Shown here: piece after piece, positions 50,276-59,889 of the stretch | How the letters are laid out: every line of letters begins with the position of its first letter | Numbering within the stretch: position 1 is the first letter of the stretch | Source: Arthrobacter sp. FW306-07-I | Lineage (GTDB): Bacteria; Actinomycetota; Actinomycetes; Actinomycetales; Micrococcaceae | Assembly: GCF_021800405.1 (NCBI RefSeq) | Contig: NZ_CP084550.1 | Location: forward strand, 620,001-684,000 | Direction: 5' to 3' | DNA: 64,000 nt | The notes under the pieces: generated by a model | What the model saw: the letters and a program-made list of their open reading frames with translations, nothing else | Told to the model about the DNA's origin: nothing | Databases searched by the model: none | Translations under genes and position numbers: made by a program

Positions 50276-52207
50276 GTGGAATTCTCGCAGAGCAACCGGG
50301 CCGTCATCATCGGCGGCGGCCCCCGTGGCACCAGCGTGCTGGAGCGGCTGCTCGCCCACGCGGCGGCGGCCGGCGGGCCGGTCCGGCTGCACGTCGACGT
50401 GGTGGACCCCTATCCGGCAGGTCCCGGGCATGTCTGGCAGCCGGGCCAGTCCCGGCTGTTCCTCATGAACACCCAGTCTTTCTATCCCACCCTGATTCCC
50501 CAGGATGCGTCGCTGCCGGCGCCGGTTGCCGGAACCACCTTCGACCAGTGGCGGGCCCAGCAGCAGCGCGACCCGCTGCCGGACCTTACGGCCGACGAAC
50601 TTGCGGAACTGGCGGTGCTGGAGTCCACCGACTTTCCCAGCCGTGCCCTCTACGGACGGTACCTCCGCAGCACCCTGGCGGAATTGCTGGACAAGGCGCC
50701 CGACGGCGTCACGGTCGAATTCCACGAAACGTCCGCACAGTCGGTGCGTCCCGTCGGGGACGGAAGGTACGACGTCGGCCTGGCCACCGGAGCGATCATC
50801 CGCGCCAACGCCGTGGTGCTGGCGCTGGGGCACATTCCGTCCCGCCTGAACCCGGAACAACGCGAACTGCAGGCATCAGCCGTGCAGCTGGGGTTGCAGT
50901 ACTTCCCGCCGGCCGCGCCCGCGGATGTGGACTGGGACCTGATCCCCGCCGGCGAGCCCGTCCTGGTCCGTGGCATGGGGCTGAATTTCTTCGACACCAT
51001 GGGCCAGCTCACCGAAGGCCGCGGCGGGAAGTTCGTTCCCACCGGCAGCGGCCTGGAGTACGAACCGTCCGGCCAGGAACCGCTGATCATCGCTGCGTCC
51101 CGGCGGGGCACGCCGTACCGGGCAAAGGCGGCCCTGCCCGGCTATTACGCCCCGTCCATCACCCTGCGCTACCTCACCGAGGCTGCCATCGAGCGGTTGG
51201 CGAAGGCCGGAATCCGACCGTCCTTTGACCACGACCTGTGGCCGCTGCTGCACCGTGACGCCCTGTGGGCCTACTACTCAACGCTGGTGCGCTCGCAGCC
51301 CGGGGCGGTGCCCGATGCGCCGGCATTCCTGGCCGCTCTAAAGGAGGCCCTGCAGCCGCACGCGCACAGTGCCGCCAACTGGGAAGACGGCGTGGAGAGC
51401 GTCCTGGCCATCCACGTTGGCCCACGGCACCGGCTGGACCTGCCCGGGCTTGCGGCTCCGCTGTCGGGCCGCTCGTTCGCATCCCGCGGGGAGCACGACG
51501 GGGCAGTGGTGGAGTTCCTGCTCGACGATGCGCGCCGCTCGGCGCTGGGTGAGGACGACCCCGTCAAAATGGCCATCGCGGCGCTGCACCACGGGCGGGC
51601 GGTCCTCAAGACAGCAGTGGCCGACGGCGGCATCACCGATGAGTCCTGGGTCGCCGGGCTGCGTGGCTGGTTCGAGTCCTTTGTGGAGGGCTTGGCCAGC
51701 GGCCCGCCGGCGCTGCGGGCCGAACAGCTCGCCGCACTGGCACGGGCCGGGGTGGTCAGCTTTGTTGGCCCCGACCCGAAGTTTGGCATCGACCGGAAAG
51801 CGGCGATGTTCACCGCGGCTTCGCCGTGGGTTGCCGGTCCACCCGCCGCCGCGCGGACCATGGTGGAAGCACTGGCCCCCGGCAACCGGGTCTCGGCCAA
51901 CGACTCCCCGGTACTGGAACAGCTGCTGTCGGATGGGCTGGTGCGCCCCAAGCTCATGATGACCCCGGAGGGCGCCCCCATCGAGTCCACCGGGCTGGAC
52001 GTGGAGCCCCACCCGTACCGACCCGTGGCCGCCAATGGATCCGTGACGGAGAACCTGTATGTGCTGGGACTGCAGTTGTCCTCCGCCCAGTGGGGCACAG
52101 CCATCGCCGCCGAGGCCCTCCAGGCGGGCGGCCCGGCGTACCGCAGCGGCCAGCGCACCCTCCGCGACGCGGACGAGATCGCGAACGCCATCCTCAACAG
52201 GGCTTAA
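50276..52207 (+). CDS. Large FAD/NAD(P)-binding protein
   Basis: 643 residues. The FAD motif is AVIIGGGPRGTSVLERLL (~9-26); later segments such as AVVLALGHIPSRL and LYVLGLQLSSAQWGTAIA are typical of the FAD/NAD(P)-binding domain found in many actinobacterial proteins of unknown reaction. There is no ferredoxin or cytochrome partner. GTG 50276 follows TACGCT by 6 nt. It is convergent with the nuclease gene and separated by an imperfect inverted repeat. Function is unassigned. Confidence 0.8.
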   Translation: MEFSQSNRAVIIGGGPRGTSVLERLLAHAAAAGGPVRLHVDVVDPYPAGPGHVWQPGQSRLFLMNTQSFYPTLIPQDASLPAPVAGTTFDQWRAQQQRDPLPDLTADELAELAVLESTDFPSRALYGRYLRSTLAELLDKAPDGVTVEFHETSAQSVRPVGDGRYDVGLATGAIIRANAVVLALGHIPSRLNPEQRELQASAVQLGLQYFPPAAPADVDWDLIPAGEPVLVRGMGLNFFDTMGQLTEGRGGKFVPTGSGLEYEPSGQEPLIIAASRRGTPYRAKAALPGYYAPSITLRYLTEAAIERLAKAGIRPSFDHDLWPLLHRDALWAYYSTLVRSQPGAVPDAPAFLAALKEALQPHAHSAANWEDGVESVLAIHVGPRHRLDLPGLAAPLSGRSFASRGEHDGAVVEFLLDDARRSALGEDDPVKMAIAALHHGRAVLKTAVADGGITDESWVAGLRGWFESFVEGLASGPPALRAEQLAALARAGVVSFVGPDPKFGIDRKAAMFTAASPWVAGPPAAARTMVEALAPGNRVSANDSPVLEQLLSDGLVRPKLMMTPEGAPIESTGLDVEPHPYRPVAANGSVTENLYVLGLQLSSAQWGTAIAAEALQAGGPAYRSGQRTLRDADEIANAILNRA

Positions 52208-52212
52208 ACGGC

Positions 52213-52272
52213 GATGCGCCAGCACTTTTGGCCGCTAAACGGGCGGAATAGGGACCAAAGTGATGGCGCATC
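52213..52272. repeat. Imperfect inverted repeat between convergent genes
   Basis: Arms GATGCGCCAGCACTTTTGG (52213-52231) and CCAAAGTGATGGCGCATC (52255-52272), with one mismatch and a bulge, enclose a 23-nt loop with a short inner stem. It sits between the two stops and may terminate both transcripts. Confidence 0.6.
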
Positions 52273-52279
52273 TGCGGTC

Positions 52280-55200
52280 TTAGCCGCGCAGGCAGGCCCT
52301 GTACGCGGCCATGGCCTGTCCGTAGTTGGCCTGGCCCCTGACATCAGCCGGACGGGTGGGCTTGACCGGCGGGACGCAGACCGGCTGTGCCGGGGTGTCC
52401 GCGCCCACCAGGACTGCGACCTTAACCTCGGTGCCGGATTCGACGGCGGTGAGCACCAAGGTTGCCGCGCCTTCCGCTGCGCCGGCCGGGACCGCCAGGT
52501 TCACCGATGCCGCGCCGGAGGCCACCGGAACAGTCCCCAGCTGCGTCACCGTGCCGGCGGCGTCCGTGAAGGACGCCTGCAGGGCAGTGTTGACCGGGCT
52601 GCCCAGGGAGGTCAGGTCCAGCTTGGACACCGCCAGGGTGATGGGTTCGCCGGGCTTGACCTCGGCAGCCGTAGTGTTGGTGACTGCCACGGAGCGGCGG
52701 GCGAAGTCGGGGGACACGGGGCTGCTCTTCTGCAGGTACCCGATCCACGCGTCCCGGTCCACCAGTCCCGAATCCCGGGTATTGGCGCCTTCGGTGAAGA
52801 CCCGGAAGTTGTCCCCGCCGGCCGCCAGGAAGCTGAACGTGCCTACCCGGTAGGACTTCGCCGGGTCCAGCAGTTCGCCGTTCACCCGCACCGCGGTGAT
52901 CCGGTCGCCTGCTGCACGGGCGGCGTCGTAGGTGTAGTTCACGTTGTTTGAAAGGCCCAGCTGCAGGTAGGCGCGGCTGGGGACCGTGCCGTCAGCATTG
53001 GTTTGCCACTGCTGCTCCAGGAGCGTCTTGAACTGCGCGCCGGTCAGGGACGTGGTCCACAGGTTGTTCACGAACGGGAGCACTGCGTTGGCCTCGGCGT
53101 AGGTGATGGTGCCGTCGGGCGCGTAGTACAGCTCGTTGCGCAGCCCGCCGGGATTGACGACGCCGATTTCCGCACCGCCGAGGTCGGAAGACTTCAGCGA
53201 ATCAAGCAGGGAGTCGGCCACCAGGTTGCCCAGGGTGGACTCGCTGCCCCGGTCATCACGTTTGGCGGTGCCGGTGGCATCGGTGGTGAAGGCGGTGGTG
53301 ATGTCCTTGGTGACCGAGCCGATGGGCTGGTTGCCCACCACGGCGGCGTCCGCCAAAGCCTTCTTGACGATCGCGTCGACGGCGGCCGCCCGTGGGTAGG
53401 TGGCGACCAGATCGGCAGCCGGATCGGTGCTGCGCTTGACGTTCCCGGCCTTGTAACTGGTCACCTGCCTGGTGGCGGTGTCCACGGTCAGCTGGATCTG
53501 GCCTACGTTCTCGCCGTAGTTGCCGGTCTGCACAATGGGCCGGGTCTCGCCCGCCCTGCCGGGGACAGGTGCGTCCCAGGCATATTCCTTGTGGGTGTGG
53601 CCGGTGAAGATCGCGTCAACCTCAGGGGATGTTTCGGTGACCAGCTTGGCAAAAGGCCCACCGGCTGCCACTTCCTGCTCCAGAGTGGCGCCTTCCACCA
53701 CACCGGAGCCGGCGCCGTCGTGATCCTCAACGATGATCACGTCGGCAAGCTTGTCAGCCGTGATCTTCGCGGCTGCCCGGTTGATGGCCTCGACGGGGTC
53801 GCCGAAGTCGAGGTCCGCGATCCCGGCCGGCGTCACCAGGGACGGAACTTCCTGGGTGACGGTGCCGATCACGGCCACCTTGATCCCGTTCATGTCCAGC
53901 ACGGTGTACTCGGGCAGGACCGGTTCGGTGGTGCCCTTGCGGTAGACGTTGGCGCCCAGGTAGGGGAACTTGGCGTTGGTGCCGCCCGCAATGACGCGGT
54001 CGCGCAGGTCCGCCCACCCGCCGTCGAACTCGTGGTTGCCCACGGCCGAAGCCTTCAGCTCCAGGGCGTTCAGCACGTCGATGGTGGGCTGGTCCTTGGC
54101 AACCGCCGAGGCGAACAGGGAGGCGCCGATGTTGTCACCTGCCGACAGGAATGCCGTGGCACCGGGGGCGGCCGCGGCACGGAGCTTCTCGATGGTGCCG
54201 GCCACCTGGACGGTGTTGGTGTCGATCCGGCCATGGAAATCGTTGATGTTCAGGAAGTTCAGGTCAACGCTGGCAGGTGTGGACGGAAGGTTCAGGCCCA
54301 CCAGCACGGGGTCGTGGTCGCTGGCGCGGAACTGGTCCGGGGCGTAGTAGTTGGTGACGTTGTTGTTGTAGCGGCTGTATTCCAGGGCCACGGATTCAAC
54401 GGAGTTGATGTTCCAGATGTCCGCGCCGGACACCACCGAATTGGCGGCGGGGGAAGCCAGGATGTGGTCCAGCGAACCCACCAGGCCGCCGAACAGGTAG
54501 GAGTGCTTGGCCGAGCCGTCGGCGTTGCGTGCCTTGTCATCCTGGTTGGCGTATCCGGCCCCCGTCAGGACGTTGATGGGGTCTTCCTTGCCGTACGAGT
54601 TGAAGTCACCGATCAGGAAGACCTTGTCCGTGCCCTTGGCTGCCTGCAGGGAGTTGGCGAAGTCCAGCAGGGACTTGGCCTGGGCCGTGCGGGCGAGGTT
54701 GGAGGCGCCCTGGCCCTTGTCCGTGTCGTCCGGCGTTGCTGCCGAGCCCTTGGACTTGAAGTGGTTGGCGATGGCGATGAACTCGCTGCCGGCGCCGCCG
54801 CCGATGGGCTTGAATACCTGCGCCAGTGGTTTGCGGGCGTTGGCGAAGGCAACGGTGTCGTTGTGGATGATCGATTCGCCGACAGGCTCCGCCGCGGCCT
54901 TTTTGTAGATGAATGCGGTGCGGATCATGTCCTCGTCCGCCAGCGGGGGTGCGTTCGCGGGCGAGCGGACGTAGTCCCAGATCCCGGGGGTTGGGATGTT
55001 GAGCGCCTCCACGAGCTTGGCCAGGGCGTCGTCCCGGTCCTTGCCGAACTGCGCGGAGTTCTCCACCTCCATGAGGGTGACCACGTCGGCGCCGGACTTG
55101 CTGATGGCGGCAACAATCTTGTCCTGCTGGCGCTTGAAGTTCTCGGCGTTGGCGGCGCCGCGGGCGTCACAGCCGCCGCGGACGGTGATTGGGTTGCCGG

Positions 55201-56803
55201 CCCGGTCCTCGTAGAACGTGCACCCGGTCAGGGTGTCGCCCGTGGTGGGGAAGTAGTTCAGCACGTTGAAGGAGGCGAGCTTCAGGTTGCCGCCCACCGC
55301 TGCGGGAGCCGCGGTGCGGGTGGCGCCGAAGCGGGCCGGCTGGACCGTGTCCTTGTTGGCCTCGGTGAGGTGGGTGAGTGGCTGCAGCTTCCAGGAGTTG
55401 TTGGCGTAGCCGAGCACCACGTTGGTGGTGAAGGCGGCAGGCGAGCCCACCCGCACGGGGTCCGTGGTGGCCAGGTACGGCAGGATCTCGGCCTTGGTGG
55501 TGGCGTCCTTGAGGAAGTTGGTGCTGGCGCCGTCGTCGAGCTTGATGCCGCGTGCTGCGTTCTCCGCGACGAGGGCGGTGTACTCGGCCGAGCCATAGGG
55601 CGCCACGGCTGTGGGCTGCTCGAGCGGGGTGGTCCCGCCTGCCAGGCCGATCTCGCCGTACTGGTTCAGGCTGTAGTTGTCGCTCACTGTCATGGGGCCC
55701 TGGGGCGCCAGCAGCATGCCTTCCAGCGATTCGCGGAAGGTTTCCGTGGCGGGGAGGGTGAAGGCGGTGGCCTTGACCTCGGGTGCGGCGTCGGTGAGCT
55801 TCGTCAGGCCAGCGGCCGCCGTGACGTTGAGCTGGGTCATTCCGAAGTACTCGGCCACGGTGCCGGTCACCTGGACGTAGTCGCCTGCCCGTACCGAACC
55901 CACGGTGGCGGGGGAGTAGACAAAGATGCCGTCGGACGCGGCATGGTTGGTGGCCGTGAGGTCGCCGCCGGTGCCTGGGGTCTGGATGTAGTAACCGTTG
56001 AGCCCGCCGGTGGGGAAGGCCGCCGTGACCTTGCCCTTGGTGGTGATGGTGGCGCCGGTCAGGGGGCTTTCTGTACCAGTGCCCTGGATTTCGGCGATGG
56101 TCCTGGCAACCGGGTCTGGGGCCGGCGTCGGATCCGGAGCGGGAGCTGCGCCGCCGGAGGACGTCGGCGTGATGGTGGCGCTGAGGGTGAAGTCCGCGGC
56201 GTTGCTGTTGCTGTCCGCGCCGGCGGTCCTGTTGAGGCTCCTCACATCGGTGTTTGAGGTGGGCGCCGCGGCTGCCTGGGTCTCAAAGGTGTTCGAGGTT
56301 CCGTAGCCCAGGAGATCGGCTACGCCTGCGGTCTCCACCACGGAACCGGTGGGAAGTCCGACGGCGGTGGGCTGCTTGGCGAGCACGATGGTGCCCGAGG
56401 CGCCGGAAAAGTTAAGGGCGCCTGCCACGAGGTCGGGCTTGGGCAGGTCGGCGCCGTTGGTACCGTTGCTGCCGCCCTGCACCAGGTAGTGGCCCCCGGC
56501 CGGGATGGATCCTGATAGCGCGGCCACTCCACTTGGTGCCGCGGTGCCGCCACCGGAGCGGTACTGGACCGACCAGCCGTCAAGCGAAACGGGAGCGTCG
56601 GAGGTGTTGTAAAGCTCCACGAATTTGTTCTTGTAGGCGGCGCCGATGCTGCCGCCGCTCAGGTAGGCCTCGTTGATCACAACGGGGGAGGTGCCGGCCG
56701 CGGTTGAGACCTCCGCGGCTGCCGGGACGGTTGCCAGTGGGGCTGCAATAAGCCCCGCCGACAACGCTGTGCCCAGCGTCAACTTCCATGTTTTTTGATG
56801 CAT
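52280..56803 (-). CDS. Secreted ExeM/NucH-type nuclease fused to a 5'-nucleotidase
   Basis: 1507 residues. A signal peptide (LSAGLIAAPLATVPAAAE) is followed by a lamin-tail-like domain (VINEAYLSGG, FVELYNTSDAPVSLDGW), an OB-like region (RTIAEIQGTGTESPLTGATI), then an endonuclease/exonuclease/phosphatase domain (~500-830: LASFNVLNYF, LMEVENS, NHFKSKG, GDFNSYG, ASDHDPV). Next is a 5'-nucleotidase: metallophosphatase ~840-1110 (LNINDFHGR, SAGDNIGAS, GNHEFDGG, TGHTHKEY) and its C-terminal domain to ~1360. No sortase motif ends it. It probably degrades extracellular DNA and dephosphorylates the nucleotides for phosphate and nucleoside uptake. AAGAGCGG precedes the ATG. Confidence 0.92.
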   Translation of the reverse strand: MHQKTWKLTLGTALSAGLIAAPLATVPAAAEVSTAAGTSPVVINEAYLSGGSIGAAYKNKFVELYNTSDAPVSLDGWSVQYRSGGGTAAPSGVAALSGSIPAGGHYLVQGGSNGTNGADLPKPDLVAGALNFSGASGTIVLAKQPTAVGLPTGSVVETAGVADLLGYGTSNTFETQAAAAPTSNTDVRSLNRTAGADSNSNAADFTLSATITPTSSGGAAPAPDPTPAPDPVARTIAEIQGTGTESPLTGATITTKGKVTAAFPTGGLNGYYIQTPGTGGDLTATNHAASDGIFVYSPATVGSVRAGDYVQVTGTVAEYFGMTQLNVTAAAGLTKLTDAAPEVKATAFTLPATETFRESLEGMLLAPQGPMTVSDNYSLNQYGEIGLAGGTTPLEQPTAVAPYGSAEYTALVAENAARGIKLDDGASTNFLKDATTKAEILPYLATTDPVRVGSPAAFTTNVVLGYANNSWKLQPLTHLTEANKDTVQPARFGATRTAAPAAVGGNLKLASFNVLNYFPTTGDTLTGCTFYEDRAGNPITVRGGCDARGAANAENFKRQQDKIVAAISKSGADVVTLMEVENSAQFGKDRDDALAKLVEALNIPTPGIWDYVRSPANAPPLADEDMIRTAFIYKKAAAEPVGESIIHNDTVAFANARKPLAQVFKPIGGGAGSEFIAIANHFKSKGSAATPDDTDKGQGASNLARTAQAKSLLDFANSLQAAKGTDKVFLIGDFNSYGKEDPINVLTGAGYANQDDKARNADGSAKHSYLFGGLVGSLDHILASPAANSVVSGADIWNINSVESVALEYSRYNNNVTNYYAPDQFRASDHDPVLVGLNLPSTPASVDLNFLNINDFHGRIDTNTVQVAGTIEKLRAAAAPGATAFLSAGDNIGASLFASAVAKDQPTIDVLNALELKASAVGNHEFDGGWADLRDRVIAGGTNAKFPYLGANVYRKGTTEPVLPEYTVLDMNGIKVAVIGTVTQEVPSLVTPAGIADLDFGDPVEAINRAAAKITADKLADVIIVEDHDGAGSGVVEGATLEQEVAAGGPFAKLVTETSPEVDAIFTGHTHKEYAWDAPVPGRAGETRPIVQTGNYGENVGQIQLTVDTATRQVTSYKAGNVKRSTDPAADLVATYPRAAAVDAIVKKALADAAVVGNQPIGSVTKDITTAFTTDATGTAKRDDRGSESTLGNLVADSLLDSLKSSDLGGAEIGVVNPGGLRNELYYAPDGTITYAEANAVLPFVNNLWTTSLTGAQFKTLLEQQWQTNADGTVPSRAYLQLGLSNNVNYTYDAARAAGDRITAVRVNGELLDPAKSYRVGTFSFLAAGGDNFRVFTEGANTRDSGLVDRDAWIGYLQKSSPVSPDFARRSVAVTNTTAAEVKPGEPITLAVSKLDLTSLGSPVNTALQASFTDAAGTVTQLGTVPVASGAASVNLAVPAGAAEGAATLVLTAVESGTEVKVAVLVGADTPAQPVCVPPVKPTRPADVRGQANYGQAMAAYRACLRG

Positions 56804-57051
56804 CCGCTCTTACTTTCATTGAGGTGTCCCGGGTGGGTGGCCCGGCGGGGTGCGTCCAGGTTGTACCCGGGCGTGGCGCCCGGATCCTGCTCCTGGTCAA
56901 GTGGGTGTCCGGCTCAGGACAACAGCACTGAATGAACGCAAGGTGGCTGGAGCGTGCATTCGGCGGGACGTTCCCCAGCGGAACGCCCCGCCTCCGGGAC
57001 GGGCTTCCCCAACCCGTACCGAAGGTGCTGTTGCGGGAGTGATGATGCGGG

Positions 57052-57094
57052 CACCCGCGGGTGTGCCGCTAATCACAAACGATACCCGCGGGTA
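57052..57094. promoter_or_regulatory. Two ACCCGCGGGT palindromes 31 bp apart
   Basis: CACCCGCGGGTG (57052-57063) and TACCCGCGGGTA (57083-57094) share a perfect 10-bp core and are spaced by about three helical turns, upstream of the secreted nuclease gene. They look like an operator pair; the regulator is unknown. Confidence 0.45.
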
Positions 57095-57205
57095 GCTTTC
57101 CGGCCGGGCTTTGGCAGGGGGTTAGTCCAAAGAATTTACGTGCCGGCAACACGGCATGGTCGGCAGGCGGGGTCCGTGGCGGCGGGGGAATGGCGTTAAA
57201 GCAAA

Positions 57206-57239
57206 AAACCCCTGGCCGCCGTCACCGGCTGCCAGGGGT
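57206..57239 (-). terminator. Terminator downstream of tRNA-Ser(TGA)
   Basis: Arms AACCCCTGGC (57206-57215) and GCCAGGGGTT (57230-57239) with an inner GC-rich stem, followed on the minus strand by six T residues. Confidence 0.88.
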
Positions 57240-57246
57240 TCCCTTG

Positions 57247-57334
57247 CGGAAGGTAAGAGATTCGAACTCTTGGTACGGGGTTACCGCACACTGGTTTTCA
57301 AGACCAGCTCCTTCGGCCGCTCGGACAACCTTCC
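57247..57334 (-). tRNA. tRNA-Ser (anticodon TGA)
   Basis: Class II tRNA; acceptor GGAAGGT/ACCTTCC, anticodon stem CTGGT/ACCAG with loop CTTGAAA (TGA), long variable arm, T-arm AAGAG-TTCGAAT-CTCTT. CCA is not encoded. Confidence 0.96.
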
Positions 57335-57443
57335 TCAGCTAGTAGTGTTTCATAGGCACTTGCCTGCAACAAAACAGGCCGGGGAAGGTGTCCGGTGCAC
57401 ACTGGTTGCAGCCAGGATTTTGAGTCAGGAACGGGAGAGGTCC

Positions 57444-58427
57444 ATGAAAGCCATCTACATTTCGGAGCCGGGCGGCCCGGAGGTGCTGGAAGTCCGGGAC
57501 GTGGATGCCCCGGTGCCCGGCCAGGGTGAGGTGCTGATTGATGTGGTGGCTGCCGGCCTCAACCGGGCCGATGTGCAGCAGCGCCGGGGGTTCTACCCGC
57601 CGCCGCCCGGCGCCTCCGAGGTCCCCGGGCTGGAGGTTTCCGGCAGGATTGCCGGTTTCGGCCCCGGCGTCAGCAAGCCTTTCTCACTGGGGGACAAGGT
57701 GGTGGCCCTGTTGGCCGGCGGTGGCTACGCCCAGCAGGTGGCAGTCCCTGCAGAGCAGGTGTTGCGCGTGCCTGAGGGGGTGGACCTGGTCACCGCGGCA
57801 GCCCTTCCTGAAGTGGCTGCCACGGTCTACTCCAACCTGATCATGACGGCGCAGCTGCAGCCGGGCGAAACGGTCCTCATCCACGGCGCCACCGGTGGGA
57901 TCGGCACCATGGCCATCCAGCTGGCCAAGGCGTTCGGTGCCAAGGTGGCCACGACGGCGGGCACCGAGGAAAAGGTCAGCACTGCCAAGGCATTCCTCGG
58001 CGCGGACATTGCCATCAATTACAAAGAGGAAGATTTCCCGGAGAGCCTCCGACGCCAAAACGACGGCAAGGGCGCGGACGTCATCCTGGATGTGGTGGGG
58101 GCCAAATACCTCCAGCAGAATGTGGAGGCCCTGGCTGACTACGGCCGCCTGGTGGTGATCGGGCTGCAGGGCGGGGCCAAGGGCGAGCTGGACCTGGGGC
58201 TGCTGCTGAAGAAGCGGGCTGCCGTGGTGGCTACCGCACTGCGGCCCAGGCCGGTGGCGGAAAAGGGCGCCATCATGACCGCTGTCCGCGATGCCGTGTG
58301 GCCGCTGGTGGCCGACGGCAGGATCCGCCCGCTGGTAGCCAAGACCTTCCCGATGGACCAGGTTGCGGCGGCCCACCGCTACTTCGACAGCGGCGACCAT
58401 GTGGGCAAGGTCCTGCTGGTTATGTAA
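57444..58427 (+). CDS. NAD(P)H quinone oxidoreductase, PIG3/QOR-type MDR
   Basis: 327 residues, typical length. GGGAGAGG precedes ATG 57444; the much longer frame upstream reads through the tRNA and is rejected. Signature features are AAGLNRADVQQRRGFYPPPP, the NADPH-binding LIHGATGGIGTMAIQLAKAF, and the absence of a catalytic zinc. These enzymes reduce quinones with NADPH in the cytosol, in detoxification. The PadR gene follows at a distance of 122 bp with its own operator region, so it may not be co-transcribed. Confidence 0.92.
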   Translation: MKAIYISEPGGPEVLEVRDVDAPVPGQGEVLIDVVAAGLNRADVQQRRGFYPPPPGASEVPGLEVSGRIAGFGPGVSKPFSLGDKVVALLAGGGYAQQVAVPAEQVLRVPEGVDLVTAAALPEVAATVYSNLIMTAQLQPGETVLIHGATGGIGTMAIQLAKAFGAKVATTAGTEEKVSTAKAFLGADIAINYKEEDFPESLRRQNDGKGADVILDVVGAKYLQQNVEALADYGRLVVIGLQGGAKGELDLGLLLKKRAAVVATALRPRPVAEKGAIMTAVRDAVWPLVADGRIRPLVAKTFPMDQVAAAHRYFDSGDHVGKVLLVM

Positions 58428-58439
58428 CAACCCTCGGAT

Positions 58440-58522
58440 GCATACCCGGTATTGCGCAAAGGGTATGCGCGCGTTAGGCTGACCATACGCGGTATGCACG
58501 GGTCTTGGGGGCCTGTGCATAC
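58440..58522. promoter_or_regulatory. Cluster of GCATAC/GTATGC half-sites upstream of padR
   Basis: Exact half-sites lie at 58440-58445, 58463-58468, 58492-58497 and 58517-58522, with GTATGCAC/GTGCATAC (58492-58499 and 58515-58522) forming a dyad; further imperfect copies lie between. The position, directly before a PadR gene controlling its ABC transporter, suggests the PadR operator. Confidence 0.65.
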
Positions 58523-58549
58523 CGACAGTGACTAGCCCGGGGGAGCAAA

Positions 58550-59151
58550 ATGTCCATTCGCCACAGCCTCCTCGCCCTGCTGCAGGACCAGCCGCGTTAC
58601 GGCTACCAGTTGCGGGTCGAGTTCGAGAACCGCACCGGAGCCACGTGGCCCCTGAACATCGGGCAGGTGTACACCACCCTGGACCGGCTGGAACGCGACG
58701 CCCTGGTGGCCAAGGAAGGCGACGACGGCGAAGGGCACGTGGTGTACAACATCACCCCCGCCGGAAAAGCAGAGGTACGCAACTGGTTCGCGGCCCCGGT
58801 GGAGCGGAACAACCCGCCGCGCAATGAGCTGGCCATCAAGCTCGCGCTCGCCGTCACCCTGCCCGGTGTGGATGTGCAGGCCATCATCCAGGCCCAGCGG
58901 GTGGCCTCCATCCGTGCCCTGCAGGACTACACCAAGGCGCGCCGTGACACGGCGGCCAACCAGCGGGCTGCCGACACCGCCTGGCTGCTGGTCCTGGATT
59001 CGCTGATCTTCCAGACCGAGGCGGAGGTCCGCTGGCTGGACCTCTGCGAGGCCAGGATGGTCCAGCAGGCCCAGGCCGCCGCCACGGGTGCCCCGCGGAA
59101 GACGCCCAACGGGGCCACGGAAGACGCCCCGCTCAACGCGGACAGCCGCCG

Positions 59152-59155
<4 letters not shown>
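58550..59155 (+). CDS. PadR-family transcriptional regulator
   Basis: 201 residues. GGGAG lies 7 nt before ATG. The winged helix is SLLALLQDQPRYGYQLRVEF, WPLNIGQVYTTLDRLERDAL and VYNITPAGKAEVRNW, the classic PadR pattern. The C-terminal helices allow dimerisation. It overlaps the ABC ATPase gene by 4 bp (GTGA), the arrangement of PadR-type autorepressors with their export systems. The effector is probably a substrate of the transporter. Confidence 0.92.

Positions 59156-59888
<733 letters not shown>

Positions 59889-59889
<1 letters not shown>

Larger units (their letters stand above)
56804..57246. other. Intergenic region upstream of the secreted nuclease
   Basis: 443 bp with no supported gene. 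It contains the nuclease 5' leader, the paired palindromes at 57052-57094, and the terminator of tRNA-Ser(TGA) at 57206-57239. Confidence 0.6.

Noticed and set aside
53003..56257. A 1084-codon open frame on the plus strand opposite the secreted nuclease gene
   Set aside because: It mirrors the codon structure of the minus-strand gene in GC-rich DNA, has no recognisable domain, and the minus-strand protein has clear nuclease and phosphatase motifs.
57156..57443. N-terminal extension of the quinone oxidoreductase starting in the tRNA region
   Set aside because: The extension reads through tRNA-Ser(TGA), and ATG 57444 has a good ribosome site and the family's normal N-terminus.
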